NCBI GenBank assembly: GCA_015662175.1
Contig: DQUR01000098.1
Span: 1 to 7,113 of the forward strand
DNA from: Thermococcus paralvinellae
GTDB taxonomy: Archaea > Methanobacteriota_B > Thermococci > Thermococcales > Thermococcaceae
DNA: 7,113 bases
Reading direction: 5' to 3'
The notes under the pieces are model-generated. The model made no database searches. It was given only the letters and a program-made list of their open reading frames with translations, and was not told the origin of the DNA. This document shows positions 1-6,537 of this stretch, in pieces. A program made the translations under genes and the position numbers. Within the stretch, counting starts at the first letter, position 1, and every line of letters starts with the position of its first letter.

Positions 1-829
1 CAAGAAATGCTATGAAATCCCCCAAAATCAGGAAAAGCCACCCTTTCAAAAATCCTCCACCTAAATGCTTCAAATCCCCTAAGAACCATCTCTTCCTTTG
101 ATTCCAGAGCGTTTTTAATGAAGCCGGCATCCTTGTGTATGCCTTGGCCTTTGGAGCGTAAACCACCCTACCAAGCTTTTTAATGCTCTCGGTGGTTGCA
201 TAGTCCTCAACCTCACTCTCAACGAAACCACCTATTTTTTCCAGGGCTTCCTTTCTAAAAGCGCTTATTGGCCCTGGAGCCACACTTAAGTCCTCAAGCT
301 CCTTGGCCCTTCTAAACATTGCTATCCTTAGATGCTCAACGTCCTGAGCCCTCTCTAAAAATGAATTTACCAAAACCCTAACCTGCCCACCAACGCCGAA
401 AATTTCCTCATCATAAAAGCGTCTAACCAATTCTTTAACCGCAGAGCCATGTAACAATGTATCAGCATCCGTTACCACTATTATCTCTCCCTGAGCTTTG
501 GACAATCCAAAATTCAAAGCCCTCGCTTTTCCCTCATGTCCCTTTCTAAAGACTCTCAAACGTTCGTCCTTTATGGAGCTTGCAACTTCAAATGTTCTAT
601 CTTCGCTCCCATCGTCAACCACAATAACTTCAAAATTCGGATAGTCCTGGGAGAGTGCGGCAATTATGGAGTTCTCAATGTTCCCCTCTTCGTTGTATGC
701 CGGGATTATTATGCTCACGAATGGCGCCCACTCTTTGACCATACATCCCTTTAACAGGCTAATTATGTAGTTGAGGAAGAAATAGAGATCCCAGAGCAAT
801 ATAGCCAGCAGGGCAACTTCAAGTAACAT
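1..829 (-). CDS. Family 2 glycosyltransferase, membrane-anchored (C-terminus beyond left edge)
   Basis: Transfers a sugar from a nucleotide donor to an unidentified acceptor, probably at the cytoplasmic face of the membrane in glycan or lipid-sugar synthesis. The 276 codons present begin with one hydrophobic helix (residues 1-27), followed by a GT-A fold: IIPAYNEE at 41-48, VDDGS at 71-75 (nucleotide binding), the metal-binding DAD at 121-123, GPISAF at 186-191, an ED acceptor/base motif at 208-209 (VEDYATTES), and QRKRW at 244-248. This motif order is that of processive-type GT2 enzymes (cellulose or hyaluronan synthase-like), in which QxxRW is followed by membrane helices; a hydrophobic stretch starts at about 263, just before the edge. 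I chose ATG at 829. An in-frame GTG at 838 with AGGT close upstream is a possible alternative. The gene follows lon by 20 bases, so co-transcription is likely. The substrate cannot be told from the sequence. Confidence 0.9.
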   Translation of the reverse strand, partial: MLLEVALLAILLWDLYFFLNYIISLLKGCMVKEWAPFVSIIIPAYNEEGNIENSIIAALSQDYPNFEVIVVDDGSEDRTFEVASSIKDERLRVFRKGHEGKARALNFGLSKAQGEIIVVTDADTLLHGSAVKELVRRFYDEEIFGVGGQVRVLVNSFLERAQDVEHLRIAMFRRAKELEDLSVAPGPISAFRKEALEKIGGFVESEVEDYATTESIKKLGRVVYAPKAKAYTRMPASLKTLWNQRKRWFLGDLKHLGGGFLKGWLFLILGDFIAFL

Positions 830-849
830 GGTATCCACTATACCTGAAA

Positions 850-3800
850 TTAAGAGGCTGAGGGATTGCCTGAAGGATAAAGCGGAAGTGCTTCTCTAAT
901 TCTCTTAATAAGTTTGTCCTTCTTTTCTGAGTCTTCGAGGGCCACTTCAAGCACCTGATCAATCCTCTCAACTGGTATGATTTCAATCTTTTCAGCTTTA
1001 TCCGGGCTTAAGAATACGTCCTTCTCATTGGCCTTTGGAATTATAATCTGCTTTATCCCTGCCTCAATAGCTGCCTCAATCTTTGGGGTTACACCCCCAA
1101 CGGGCAACACCTCACCCCTGACACTTAGAGATCCCGTCATTGCCACATCCTGTTTGACCGGAACCTCCTCCAGGGCGGATATGACTGCCGTTGCAACGCT
1201 TATGCTTGCCGAGTCTCCTTCAACGCCTTCGTAAGTCTGGAGGAACTGGACATGGATGTCGTAGTTGCTAATGTCTTCCCCTTTGTAGCGCTTGATGATG
1301 GCGGAGACGTTTTGAACAGCTTCCTTTGCAATCTCACCTAGCTTGCCGGTAACTATTATTTTACCCTCCTCCCTGCTTGCTGCAGGGGCTACAACAGCCT
1401 CAATCGGCAACACAATCCCACTCTGCTCCCCAATCACGGCCAAACCGTTTACCCTACCGATCTCGCCACCTTTAACTTTAATAACTTGGTATTCCTTTTT
1501 CCTCTCAATGTACCAGTCGGCAAGTTGTTTCTCTAAGGGCCTCGCAAGCTGGAGGGCTTTGAGCACGTGTTCTCTTGTCACATACTTTGCCCCCTCCCTG
1601 ATTGCTATGTCTCCAGCCGCCCTAACAACACCCCCCAGATCCCTGAGCCTCAACGTCAAATGTCCTTTTCTTCCAGCCCTCTTCTGGGCTTCTCTAACTA
1701 TTTCCTCAACGGCATCCCTGGTGAAGTGTGGAATCTTTCCATCCTTTTTCACTTCCTGGGCCACAAACTGAACAAGTTTCCTTCTGTTTTCCAAGGTGTC
1801 GGGCATCGTTGTCCTCATGTATATCTCATAACCATAGCCCCTGATTCTTGATCTCAGCGCTGGATGCATCTTGTCCACCGTATCGAGGTTTCCTGCCGCG
1901 ACAAGAACAAAATCACACGGCACTGGCTCAGTTCTAACCATTGCACCGCTTGAAAGCTCACTCTGTCCTGTTATCGGGAACTTCTTCTCCTGCATTGCCG
2001 TCAAAAGACTTTGCTGCATCTTCAAGCTGAGCGTGGCAATTTCGTCAATGAATAGAACACCCCTATGGGCGCGGTGTATCATTCCTGGCTCCACCCTCTC
2101 ATGTGCGGGCGTTCCTAGTCCGCCTGAGTTTTTAACCAGCAAACCGTTGGCCAAGAGGTTTCCAGTTTCTGTTGTAACGTTGTACGTTACCTCAACATCT
2201 CTCTTCTGCACAATGAACGCTGGTTTTTTGAGATACTTTATCTCTTCAAATTCTCTCCTTAGCTGGCCTTTTCTGCTTCCATGTCTTGAGCCTTCAAGAT
2301 TTGAGAGATATTTCTCAATTTCCTCAATGAGTCTCTCCCTTTTCTTAGGTGAGAGTGTCAGTGGAACAAGCTTGGCAAAAGTTAGAACATTGTCAACCGA
2401 CTGTGACAGGAGGAGCCCTATCTTATGCTTGCCCCCTGCATTGTTCACCTTTACGTTTGCTTTTATCCCCAGAGCATCAAGATAAAACGCTATTTCTTTA
2501 AAGAAAGGCATCTTGTCCTCAAGTGTTTCTGTAAGCTGTGCAACTTCCATGGAGTTGTTGAACTTTAGGCCGTTGTTATGTATGGTTTTTGGTATTGAGC
2601 CACCTCCACTGTAGAACCCATCAAAGAACGCCAAGAACAGCGACGGTTTCAGTCTTACCCACCATGGGAGGGACAATCTGGTTCTTGTTTTGTTGCCTAC
2701 TGGTGCTCCTAAAGCCACGAAGAACCTTATTATTCTCCTATCCCATGTTCTGAACAGAATGCTCCTTCCCTTAGCTTTGCGGTTTTCTTTTATTTGATAG
2801 CTGAAATCACCAAACAGCTCTTTGAGGATAGCTACAAATTTCTCAACAGCTTCTCTTTCACCTGATATGAAGCTCAAGGTATTCAAGTTTTTGTCTATAC
2901 AACCATCGCTAAAAAGGATACCCATTATAAGTGCAACCTTTTCCAGTCTCGGATCCTCGCTGTAAAGCGGAAGAAGACCAAGACTCTTAAGCTCATTGAC
3001 CATCTTGATTGAATCTGGTTTTGAGCCTTTTCTCCACCATCTGAGGATACTCTTCTTTATTTTAACTTCCTTACCACTTACCCATTCCATGTAAAGCCTT
3101 GCTTTCTCTTCCTCAGCATACGTTCTTGCAATGTCAATCTCGCTCAGCACAATAAGTTTCTCATGGATTATTTCGTCATTCTCCCCAATTTCTTTGGCCT
3201 CTTTCATTCCGTCCAAAGTGTAAACCTTATGATCCGGAGTAACAAATAGCCAGTAGTCTTTTTCGAGGTTCACTATCTTGAGAAGTTCCTGCTTGCCAAT
3301 ACGCTTATTGGCATAGAGTAATTTAACAAATCCTGTTCTGGTGAGTATCTCGATATTGTCGTTGTGGAAGTCTTTATACACCACTTCAACTTCGCCGTCC
3401 TTGCCGAAACCGCTTGGCTCCTTCAAAGCACTCTCCACAAAGTCTTTAAGCTTGACTACTCTCTCAGTACCGTTCTCCCTTATAACAATGTTCTCCTCAC
3501 CGCTAAAGCACTGAAACGGGTCATGCCTGACATCCCCAAGCAATGCACCAGCGTGAGCCCCGGTGGCGTCAACAAATGGAGCTTTTTTCTTTCCGCAGTT
3601 ATCAACCAAGAGTTTTGGAACGAGAACCTGATTCTTGAGCCTCAGATTCGAGATTGCCATTATTGAGATTATCACCACAAAGAGGCCCATTAAAAGCGTT
3701 CGAGGAGAACGATCCATCAAGACTGCCATCATAACAACAAAAAGCACAAATAGAAGGAGATATGACTTAATGTTTTCCTGGCTTTTTGCTTTTTCTCTGT

Positions 3801-4173
3801 ATTTTTCCACTATTCTTCTGCCCTGACATGCCGGGACAGTCTTAATCTTTGGCATATTCTCATCTTCAGGATTTGGGAATACCAGGATGTCCTCCAGTTC
3901 CTCCGTGGGTAAGAGCTCCGCCATTGCCTGACCGAGCATTGACTTTCCAGTCCCCGGCTCACCTATCAGGAGCACATGCCTTTTTTGATTCGCTGCGGTC
4001 TTTATGACCTCCACCGCATGTTCCTGACCAATAACCTGATCAATGAGTTTCTCAGGAACTTTAATTTCCTCAGTAGTCTGAAACTCAATTCCTAAATTTA
4101 ATCCATCATCTTTTTGATAGGTCTGAGTTTTAGCATTTTTTCCATTAGCCTTTTTTTCACTATCTTCGCTCAT
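850..4173 (-). CDS. lon: Membrane-bound ATP-dependent Lon protease (archaeal LonB) precursor, with intein
   Basis: Membrane-anchored AAA+ serine protease that unfolds and degrades proteins. The precursor has 1107 residues; removal of the 461-residue intein leaves 646, about the usual LonB length. Visible in precursor numbering: Walker A GEPGTGKS at 71-78; two transmembrane helices at about 138-153 and 160-177, inserted in the ATPase domain as in LonB; intein at 222-682; Walker B VLFIDE at 706-711; sensor-1 Asn in AAGN (762); arginine-finger region LRSRIRG (about 773-779); and a C-terminal Lon protease domain with catalytic Ser988 in EGDSAS and Lys1031 in VTPK, 43 residues apart as in the Lon Ser-Lys dyad. 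Both dyad residues are intact. The ATG at 4173 is chosen because GAGGGGT lies about 7 bases upstream and a TATA box sits at a fitting distance; the longer frame from TTG at 4242 would run through that TATA box. Transcription is divergent from the DUF2666-like gene. Confidence 0.97.
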   Translation of the reverse strand: MSEDSEKKANGKNAKTQTYQKDDGLNLGIEFQTTEEIKVPEKLIDQVIGQEHAVEVIKTAANQKRHVLLIGEPGTGKSMLGQAMAELLPTEELEDILVFPNPEDENMPKIKTVPACQGRRIVEKYREKAKSQENIKSYLLLFVLFVVMMAVLMDRSPRTLLMGLFVVIISIMAISNLRLKNQVLVPKLLVDNCGKKKAPFVDATGAHAGALLGDVRHDPFQCFSGEENIVIRENGTERVVKLKDFVESALKEPSGFGKDGEVEVVYKDFHNDNIEILTRTGFVKLLYANKRIGKQELLKIVNLEKDYWLFVTPDHKVYTLDGMKEAKEIGENDEIIHEKLIVLSEIDIARTYAEEEKARLYMEWVSGKEVKIKKSILRWWRKGSKPDSIKMVNELKSLGLLPLYSEDPRLEKVALIMGILFSDGCIDKNLNTLSFISGEREAVEKFVAILKELFGDFSYQIKENRKAKGRSILFRTWDRRIIRFFVALGAPVGNKTRTRLSLPWWVRLKPSLFLAFFDGFYSGGGSIPKTIHNNGLKFNNSMEVAQLTETLEDKMPFFKEIAFYLDALGIKANVKVNNAGGKHKIGLLLSQSVDNVLTFAKLVPLTLSPKKRERLIEEIEKYLSNLEGSRHGSRKGQLRREFEEIKYLKKPAFIVQKRDVEVTYNVTTETGNLLANGLLVKNSGGLGTPAHERVEPGMIHRAHRGVLFIDEIATLSLKMQQSLLTAMQEKKFPITGQSELSSGAMVRTEPVPCDFVLVAAGNLDTVDKMHPALRSRIRGYGYEIYMRTTMPDTLENRRKLVQFVAQEVKKDGKIPHFTRDAVEEIVREAQKRAGRKGHLTLRLRDLGGVVRAAGDIAIREGAKYVTREHVLKALQLARPLEKQLADWYIERKKEYQVIKVKGGEIGRVNGLAVIGEQSGIVLPIEAVVAPAASREEGKIIVTGKLGEIAKEAVQNVSAIIKRYKGEDISNYDIHVQFLQTYEGVEGDSASISVATAVISALEEVPVKQDVAMTGSLSVRGEVLPVGGVTPKIEAAIEAGIKQIIIPKANEKDVFLSPDKAEKIEIIPVERIDQVLEVALEDSEKKDKLIKRIREALPLYPSGNPSAS
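2128..3510 (-). mobile_element. Lon intein: splicing domains plus degenerate LAGLIDADG homing endonuclease
   Basis: In-frame protein intron of 461 residues that should excise itself and join extein ...DPFQ to SGGLGTP.... It begins with Cys1 (CFSGEEN, block A), has block B TPDH (Thr91, His94), and ends ATTEx-type block F ([11 protein letters not shown]) then block G LLVKN, with Ser as +1 nucleophile. Residues between about 190 and 310 carry a LAGLIDADG (DOD) endonuclease: the first motif [10 protein letters not shown] (194-203) keeps its acidic residue Asp202, but the second, [12 protein letters not shown] (295-306), has Gly303 where Asp is expected. The penultimate residue is Lys460 instead of the usual His. 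Ends were set from the splice-junction residues and from continuity of the conserved LonB sequence on both sides. From family knowledge, Pyrococcus lon genes carry inteins too; that they use this exact site is my recollection, not checked. Splicing is likely functional because both halves of the ATPase domain are intact. Confidence 0.96.
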
Positions 4174-4188
4174 TCTCAAGACCCCTCT
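4171..4188 (-). promoter_or_regulatory. lon ribosome binding site and start codon
   Basis: Read on the minus strand, GAGAGAGGGGTCTTGAGA precedes the ATG at 4173. The GAGGGGT core is complementary to most of the archaeal 16S rRNA 3' end and sits about 7 bases from the ATG. This decides the lon start in favour of the ATG over the TTG 69 bases further upstream, which has no such site. Confidence 0.7.
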
Positions 4189-4218
4189 CTCGCTCTCATG
4201 ATGGTTAGGTTGTGATAA

Positions 4219-4230
4219 TCTTATAAACTT
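4219..4230. promoter_or_regulatory. Shared divergent TATA element between lon and the DUF2666-like gene
   Basis: The only TATA-like sequence in the 89-base gap reads TTATAAAC (4221-4228) on the plus strand and GTTTATAA on the minus strand, so it can be read by TBP in either direction. Placing transcription starts about 25 bases away gives roughly 4248 rightward, just before the ribosome binding site at 4249, and roughly 4197 leftward, about 24 bases before the lon ATG. Purine-rich AAATAAAG lies upstream on the minus strand as a possible BRE; the plus-strand BRE is weaker. Start sites are estimated from spacing only. Confidence 0.65.
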
Positions 4231-4248
4231 TATTTGTTGCAAAGAAAA

Positions 4249-4257
4249 GGAGGGTGA
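4249..4257 (+). promoter_or_regulatory. Ribosome binding site that fixes the start at 4263
   Basis: GGAGGGTGA lies five bases before the ATG at 4263. Since this site itself contains the GTG at 4254, that GTG cannot be the start served by it, and the reading frame should begin at the ATG. Confidence 0.75.
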
Positions 4258-4262
4258 AGAAA

Positions 4263-5057
4263 ATGAAGATTGAGGATCACATAATATTTACAGCCAAACA
4301 TAGGGGCTGGAAAGTTGGGGATAAACTGCTCGTTATGGCAGATGAAAATATCGCCCATTTTCTGGCGAGCGTCTCAAATACTGTTAGTACAAAGATTCCG
4401 GAATATTTGGCCGATGTGGTGGACGTTGCCGCAATAATGAACTTAGCCAAGGAAATAGCTAAAAAAGATTTGTGGGAAGTTATAAAAACATTAAAATCAC
4501 CCAAAACGTCAAGAACTCTTGGAAAGATCGTATTTGAGACAGATAAAAATCTTAAAAAGCACCTGGTGGAAGTTTCAAAAGCGCTGTTAGTTAGGGAGAC
4601 ATTTTCAAGGAAAATTAACGTATATTATCCTGAAGGATCAATGAAGGAACTCAAAATAATACCGCCTTACAAAGAGGATCATGTAAATTTCACAGCCAAA
4701 CATGGAAACTGGATAGTTGTAAAAAGATTAATGATTGATGAAAAAACTCCTCCAGCGGATGTTGCAAGGATTTTGGCCAGCATAAATGAAACCACAACTG
4801 CAAAGTTGCCAGTGTATGCAAAAATAGATTTAAAGGGCATTAATGAATGGTTTGCTGAAATCAAAAAGGCAAAGAGGGATGTTGAGATAAAGGCAGTGGT
4901 TGATAAATATCTTCACTTTCCAGCGCACAAATATGCTCCCGATGGATTCATCGAACATGCAAAAATTTACGCCTTGAGGAAGATGCTTGAAAAGGTTGGA
5001 TTAGGCATAGATATTCCTGCAAAGTCCCTTGAAAAATACCTGGAAAAGAAAGGCTAA
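4263..5057 (+). CDS. Duplicated-domain archaeal protein of unknown function (DUF2666-like)
   Basis: A 264-residue soluble protein with no signal peptide, no membrane helix and no catalytic motif that I recognise. It is built from two copies of one module. Residues 5-48 ([12 protein letters not shown], then KL-, LASVSNT, TKIPEYL) match residues 139-186 ([12 protein letters not shown], then KRL-, [14 protein letters not shown]). Each copy is followed by a helical, Lys/Glu-rich part; the copies are offset by 134 residues. The FTAKH..W signature is what I recall for DUF2666, an archaeal family without known function; this assignment is from memory and moderately sure. The C-terminus (about 220-264) is outside the repeat and highly charged. 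The gene is first in its transcription unit, divergent from lon, and is followed within 4 bases by the C/D box RNA, which may be processed from its transcript. No function should be inferred. Confidence 0.85.
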   Translation: MKIEDHIIFTAKHRGWKVGDKLLVMADENIAHFLASVSNTVSTKIPEYLADVVDVAAIMNLAKEIAKKDLWEVIKTLKSPKTSRTLGKIVFETDKNLKKHLVEVSKALLVRETFSRKINVYYPEGSMKELKIIPPYKEDHVNFTAKHGNWIVVKRLMIDEKTPPADVARILASINETTTAKLPVYAKIDLKGINEWFAEIKKAKRDVEIKAVVDKYLHFPAHKYAPDGFIEHAKIYALRKMLEKVGLGIDIPAKSLEKYLEKKG

Positions 5058-5060
5058 AGA

Positions 5061-5133
5061 GAGAGGAGGAATGATGAGGCCGAGGACACCTGAGCGAAAG
5101 CGATGAGGATTCTTCGCTTCGCTGACTCCTTTC
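5061..5133 (+). ncRNA. C/D box guide sRNA (archaeal snoRNA-like, 2'-O-methylation guide)
   Basis: The boxes occur in the right order and spacing: C box ATGATGA (5071-5077), 12-base guide (5078-5089), D' box CTGA (5090-5093), spacer, C' box CGATGA (5101-5106, one mismatch to TGATGA), 15-base guide (5107-5121), D box CTGA (5122-5125). GAGAGGAG (5061-5068) can pair with CTCCTTTC (5126-5133) as an 8-bp closing stem with one G-U pair, leaving two bases before the C box. Such RNAs bind L7Ae, Nop5 and fibrillarin and direct methylation of the target base paired with the fifth guide base before D or D'. By that rule the D' guide predicts target GUGUCCUCGGCC, methylated at its fifth base (C), and the D guide predicts CGAAGCGAAGAAUCC, methylated at its fifth base (G). 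I could not place either target in rRNA or tRNA. No separate promoter is evident; it may be released from the upstream gene's mRNA. Confidence 0.85.
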
Positions 5134-5141
5134 TTTTCTTT
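5127..5141 (+). terminator. T-rich stretch, possible archaeal terminator
   Basis: After the D box the coding strand reads TCCTTTCTTTTCTTT. Archaeal RNA polymerase commonly stops at T-rich tracts without needing a hairpin, so this could end the transcript of the DUF2666-like gene and the sRNA. The tract is interrupted by C residues and partly overlaps the sRNA closing stem, so the call is weak. Confidence 0.35.
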
Positions 5142-5160
5142 ACCACCTTGGTGAGGAGAC

Positions 5161-5528
5161 ATAAAAAGGGGTAACATTAACTGGCTCCAAAACCAATAGG
5201 GGCATACGGCCAAGTTATCCTTATTAAGAAGGGAGAAGCTCTTAGTAATTTCTGGCCAGATACCAATTAATCCAGAAACCGGTGAGATTGTAAAAGGAGA
5301 CATTAGAGGACAGGCAAGACAAGCAATTGAAAATCTCATAGCAATACTTGAGACAGTGGGAGCAACGGTTGATGATGTGATTAAAGTCATGGCATATAAA
5401 GGACTTTGAAGAGTTCAACAGAGTTTATGAGGAATATTTCGGACACTCGAAATCTGAAAGAGCAATTGTTGAAGTATCAACTCAAAGGCGTAAAGATAGA
5501 AATCGAGGCAATTGCTACATTTAAGTGA
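5161..5528 (+). pseudogene. Decayed ridA/YjgF family gene (enamine/imine deaminase) with several frame lesions
   Basis: Three frames read in turn give a nearly complete RidA-like protein: APKPIGAYGQ from 5184, then ISGQIPINPETGEIVKGD and the rest of the core from 5245, then KDFEEFNRVYEEYFG from 5399, and GVKIEIEAIATFK-stop from 5490 to 5528. Intact RidA (about 125 residues) hydrolyses reactive enamine/imine intermediates made by PLP enzymes. Lesions seen: ATA at 5161 where an ATG would follow the good ribosome binding site GGTGAGGAG (5150-5158); a loss of about 5 bases before GCT at 5184; an extra A at 5244; a net frame change at about 5398 leading to TGA at 5407; and a loss of about 5 bases near 5483-5489. 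Residue 12 of the recognisable part is Gly where the family usually has Ser (YSQ). With this many lesions, sequencing error is an unlikely explanation. Lesion sizes are estimated against the family sequence I remember. Confidence 0.9.
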
Positions 5529-5532
5529 AGTA

Positions 5533-5548
5533 GAAACCCTTATATCTC
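5533..5548 (+). promoter_or_regulatory. TATA promoter for the hypothetical/JAMM operon, probably leaderless
   Basis: GAAACCCTTATATCTC contains a TATA-like CTTATAT centred near 5543 with a purine-rich BRE-like GAAA upstream. A start about 25 bases downstream falls at roughly 5567-5570, on or beside the GTG at 5568. No GGAGG-type site lies before either GTG 5568 or ATG 5577, which fits a leaderless or nearly leaderless mRNA. Confidence 0.6.
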
Positions 5549-5567
5549 TTTTCGATTATTTCTTTTT

Positions 5568-6185
5568 GTGGTTAAAATGGAGCTAAGTCCTGGTGTGCTG
5601 GTGTTGCTATTTCTTGAGGATTTTGCAAGGGAAACGGGTTCCATTAGGCGGGGGGTGAAATATTTTGAATGGCAGAGAAGGTATAATGCCTATGATGTTG
5701 CCCACTCCATAGTGGGGGCAACGTTAGCTGAGCTTGTGAAAGATGGATATGTCCAATTGGAGCTTAAAAAAGGATTGCTGGGAAGAAAAGTTCTCCTGAT
5801 TAGGATGAAATCAATTCCTAAAAAATATGGGGTGATTGTAGAAGGTATAAACACCATAGAAGCGTACAAAACAGTCCCTTTGAGCTCCGCATTGTTTTTG
5901 TCATTTCCAGTGTCGAGGTTTCCGGCGGCATTTTTAGGTGTATACATACTGAGAAAGGAGCTTAAAGGACAAGACGCTTTAAAGCTCAAAGAAAATCCAG
6001 AGATAGTTAGAAAAAAAGATGAGTTAAAAGCTGTCTTTGAGAGTTTTAAAATGCAAAATGAAGAATTATGGAAAGGAATAATGAAGGAAGTTGATAGGGC
6101 CTGTGATTTAGTTAGGGGGAAAGAGGGAATTACATTGTATACCCCACTTGATATGCTGAGGGATAGAGATGAAGGTAAAAATTAG
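5568..6185 (+). CDS. Hypothetical protein with GPP34/GOLPH3-like N-terminal pattern
   Basis: A 205-residue protein that I do not firmly recognise. The N-terminal part (residues 5-80) has the pattern LSPGVLVLLFLED...TGSI, then AHSIVGATLAELVKDGYVQLE and RKVLLI. This resembles the start of GPP34/GOLPH3-type domains (an LLLL-D-x-G strand-helix, an A-AxLAEL-x-x-G-x-I/V-x-L helix-hairpin), which bind phosphoinositides in eukaryotes and are uncharacterised in most prokaryotes; a winged-helix reading is equally possible. Residues 103-127 are hydrophobic with two prolines, perhaps a buried or membrane-associated hairpin. The remainder (128-205) is charged and helical. Start: GTG 5568, with ATG 5577 as an alternative, because the promoter spacing suggests a leaderless transcript. 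Its last 17 bases overlap the JAMM protease gene, so the two are probably translationally coupled and may act together. Confidence 0.75.
   Translation: MVKMELSPGVLVLLFLEDFARETGSIRRGVKYFEWQRRYNAYDVAHSIVGATLAELVKDGYVQLELKKGLLGRKVLLIRMKSIPKKYGVIVEGINTIEAYKTVPLSSALFLSFPVSRFPAAFLGVYILRKELKGQDALKLKENPEIVRKKDELKAVFESFKMQNEELWKGIMKEVDRACDLVRGKEGITLYTPLDMLRDRDEGKN
6153..6171 (+). promoter_or_regulatory. Internal ribosome binding site for the JAMM gene
   Basis: TGAGGGA lies inside the end of the upstream reading frame, about 6 bases before the ATG at 6169. It supports that start and re-initiation by ribosomes finishing the upstream gene. Confidence 0.55.
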
Positions 6186-6537
6186 GAGGGAGCTTTTTGA
6201 CTACCTCCTTCAGCTTGCAAAGGATTTTTATCCAAATGAGTTTGGAGGCTTTTTAAGGGAGATAAACGGCGTGTTTGAGGAGGTTTTAATCATACCAAAC
6301 GGACGTTTTGGAAAACATTCAATATTCTTTGATCCATGGCTCTTGCCACATGACGAGAACATTAAAGGAACTGTGCATTCACACACCATTCCCTGTGTAA
6401 GGCCTTCACAGGCGGATTTGCATTTCTTTTCAAAATTTGGTGGGATGCATATAATAATTGCCTATCCCTTTGAAAAATGGAACGTAAAAGCGTACACAAG
6501 TGATGGAAAAGAAGTGGAAATAGAGATCGTGGATTAA
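6169..6537 (+). CDS. JAMM/MPN+ (JAB domain) zinc metalloprotease, possible desampylase
   Basis: A compact 122-residue JAB domain with the complete JAMM zinc site: Glu24 (NEFGGF), His70-Ser71-His72, then exactly seven residues, Ser80 and Asp83 (VHSHTIPCVRPSQAD). The two His and Asp bind zinc, Glu24 activates water, and Ser80 supports the oxyanion. Single-domain archaeal JAMM enzymes of this size are known to cleave isopeptide or linear links to ubiquitin-like SAMP proteins (HvJAMM1, PfJAMM1); other relatives release thiocarboxylated sulfur carriers. Which substrate applies here cannot be seen, and no ubiquitin-like or E1 gene lies in the window. There is no signal peptide or membrane segment, so it should be cytoplasmic. 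It overlaps the preceding gene by 17 bases and ends directly against the stop codon of the convergent SDH-type protease gene. Confidence 0.92.
   Translation: MKVKIRRELFDYLLQLAKDFYPNEFGGFLREINGVFEEVLIIPNGRFGKHSIFFDPWLLPHDENIKGTVHSHTIPCVRPSQADLHFFSKFGGMHIIIAYPFEKWNVKAYTSDGKEVEIEIVD

Noticed and set aside
1871..2485. 204-codon open frame on the plus strand opposite lon
   Set aside because: Antisense shadow of conserved Lon and intein coding sequence; composition low in charged and rich in Ser/Leu/Pro residues, with no recognisable motif. The same applies to the open frames at 1343-1771 and 977-1234.
4174..4242. N-terminal extension of Lon starting from TTG at 4242
   Set aside because: It would translate through the TATA element and has no ribosome binding site, whereas ATG at 4173 has GAGGGGT at good spacing.
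4254..4262. GTG start three codons upstream for the DUF2666-like gene
   Set aside because: The GTG lies within the ribosome binding site GGAGGGTGA; the ATG at 4263 is correctly spaced.
5094..5123. Hairpin GCGAAAGCG / CGCTTCGC followed by T-rich sequence, as an intrinsic terminator
   Set aside because: The pairing is explained by part of the sRNA guide and box region; C/D boxes with closing stem account for the whole segment better, and archaea do not need hairpins to terminate.
5143..5154. Small inverted repeat CACC-TT-GGTG as an operator
   Set aside because: Only 4 bp with a 2-base loop, and it overlaps the ribosome binding site of the ridA remnant; no support for regulatory function.
5001..5390. 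129-codon minus-strand open frame
   Set aside because: It crosses the end of the DUF2666-like gene, the C/D box RNA and the ridA remnant, all of which read on the plus strand; no motif and no ribosome binding site.
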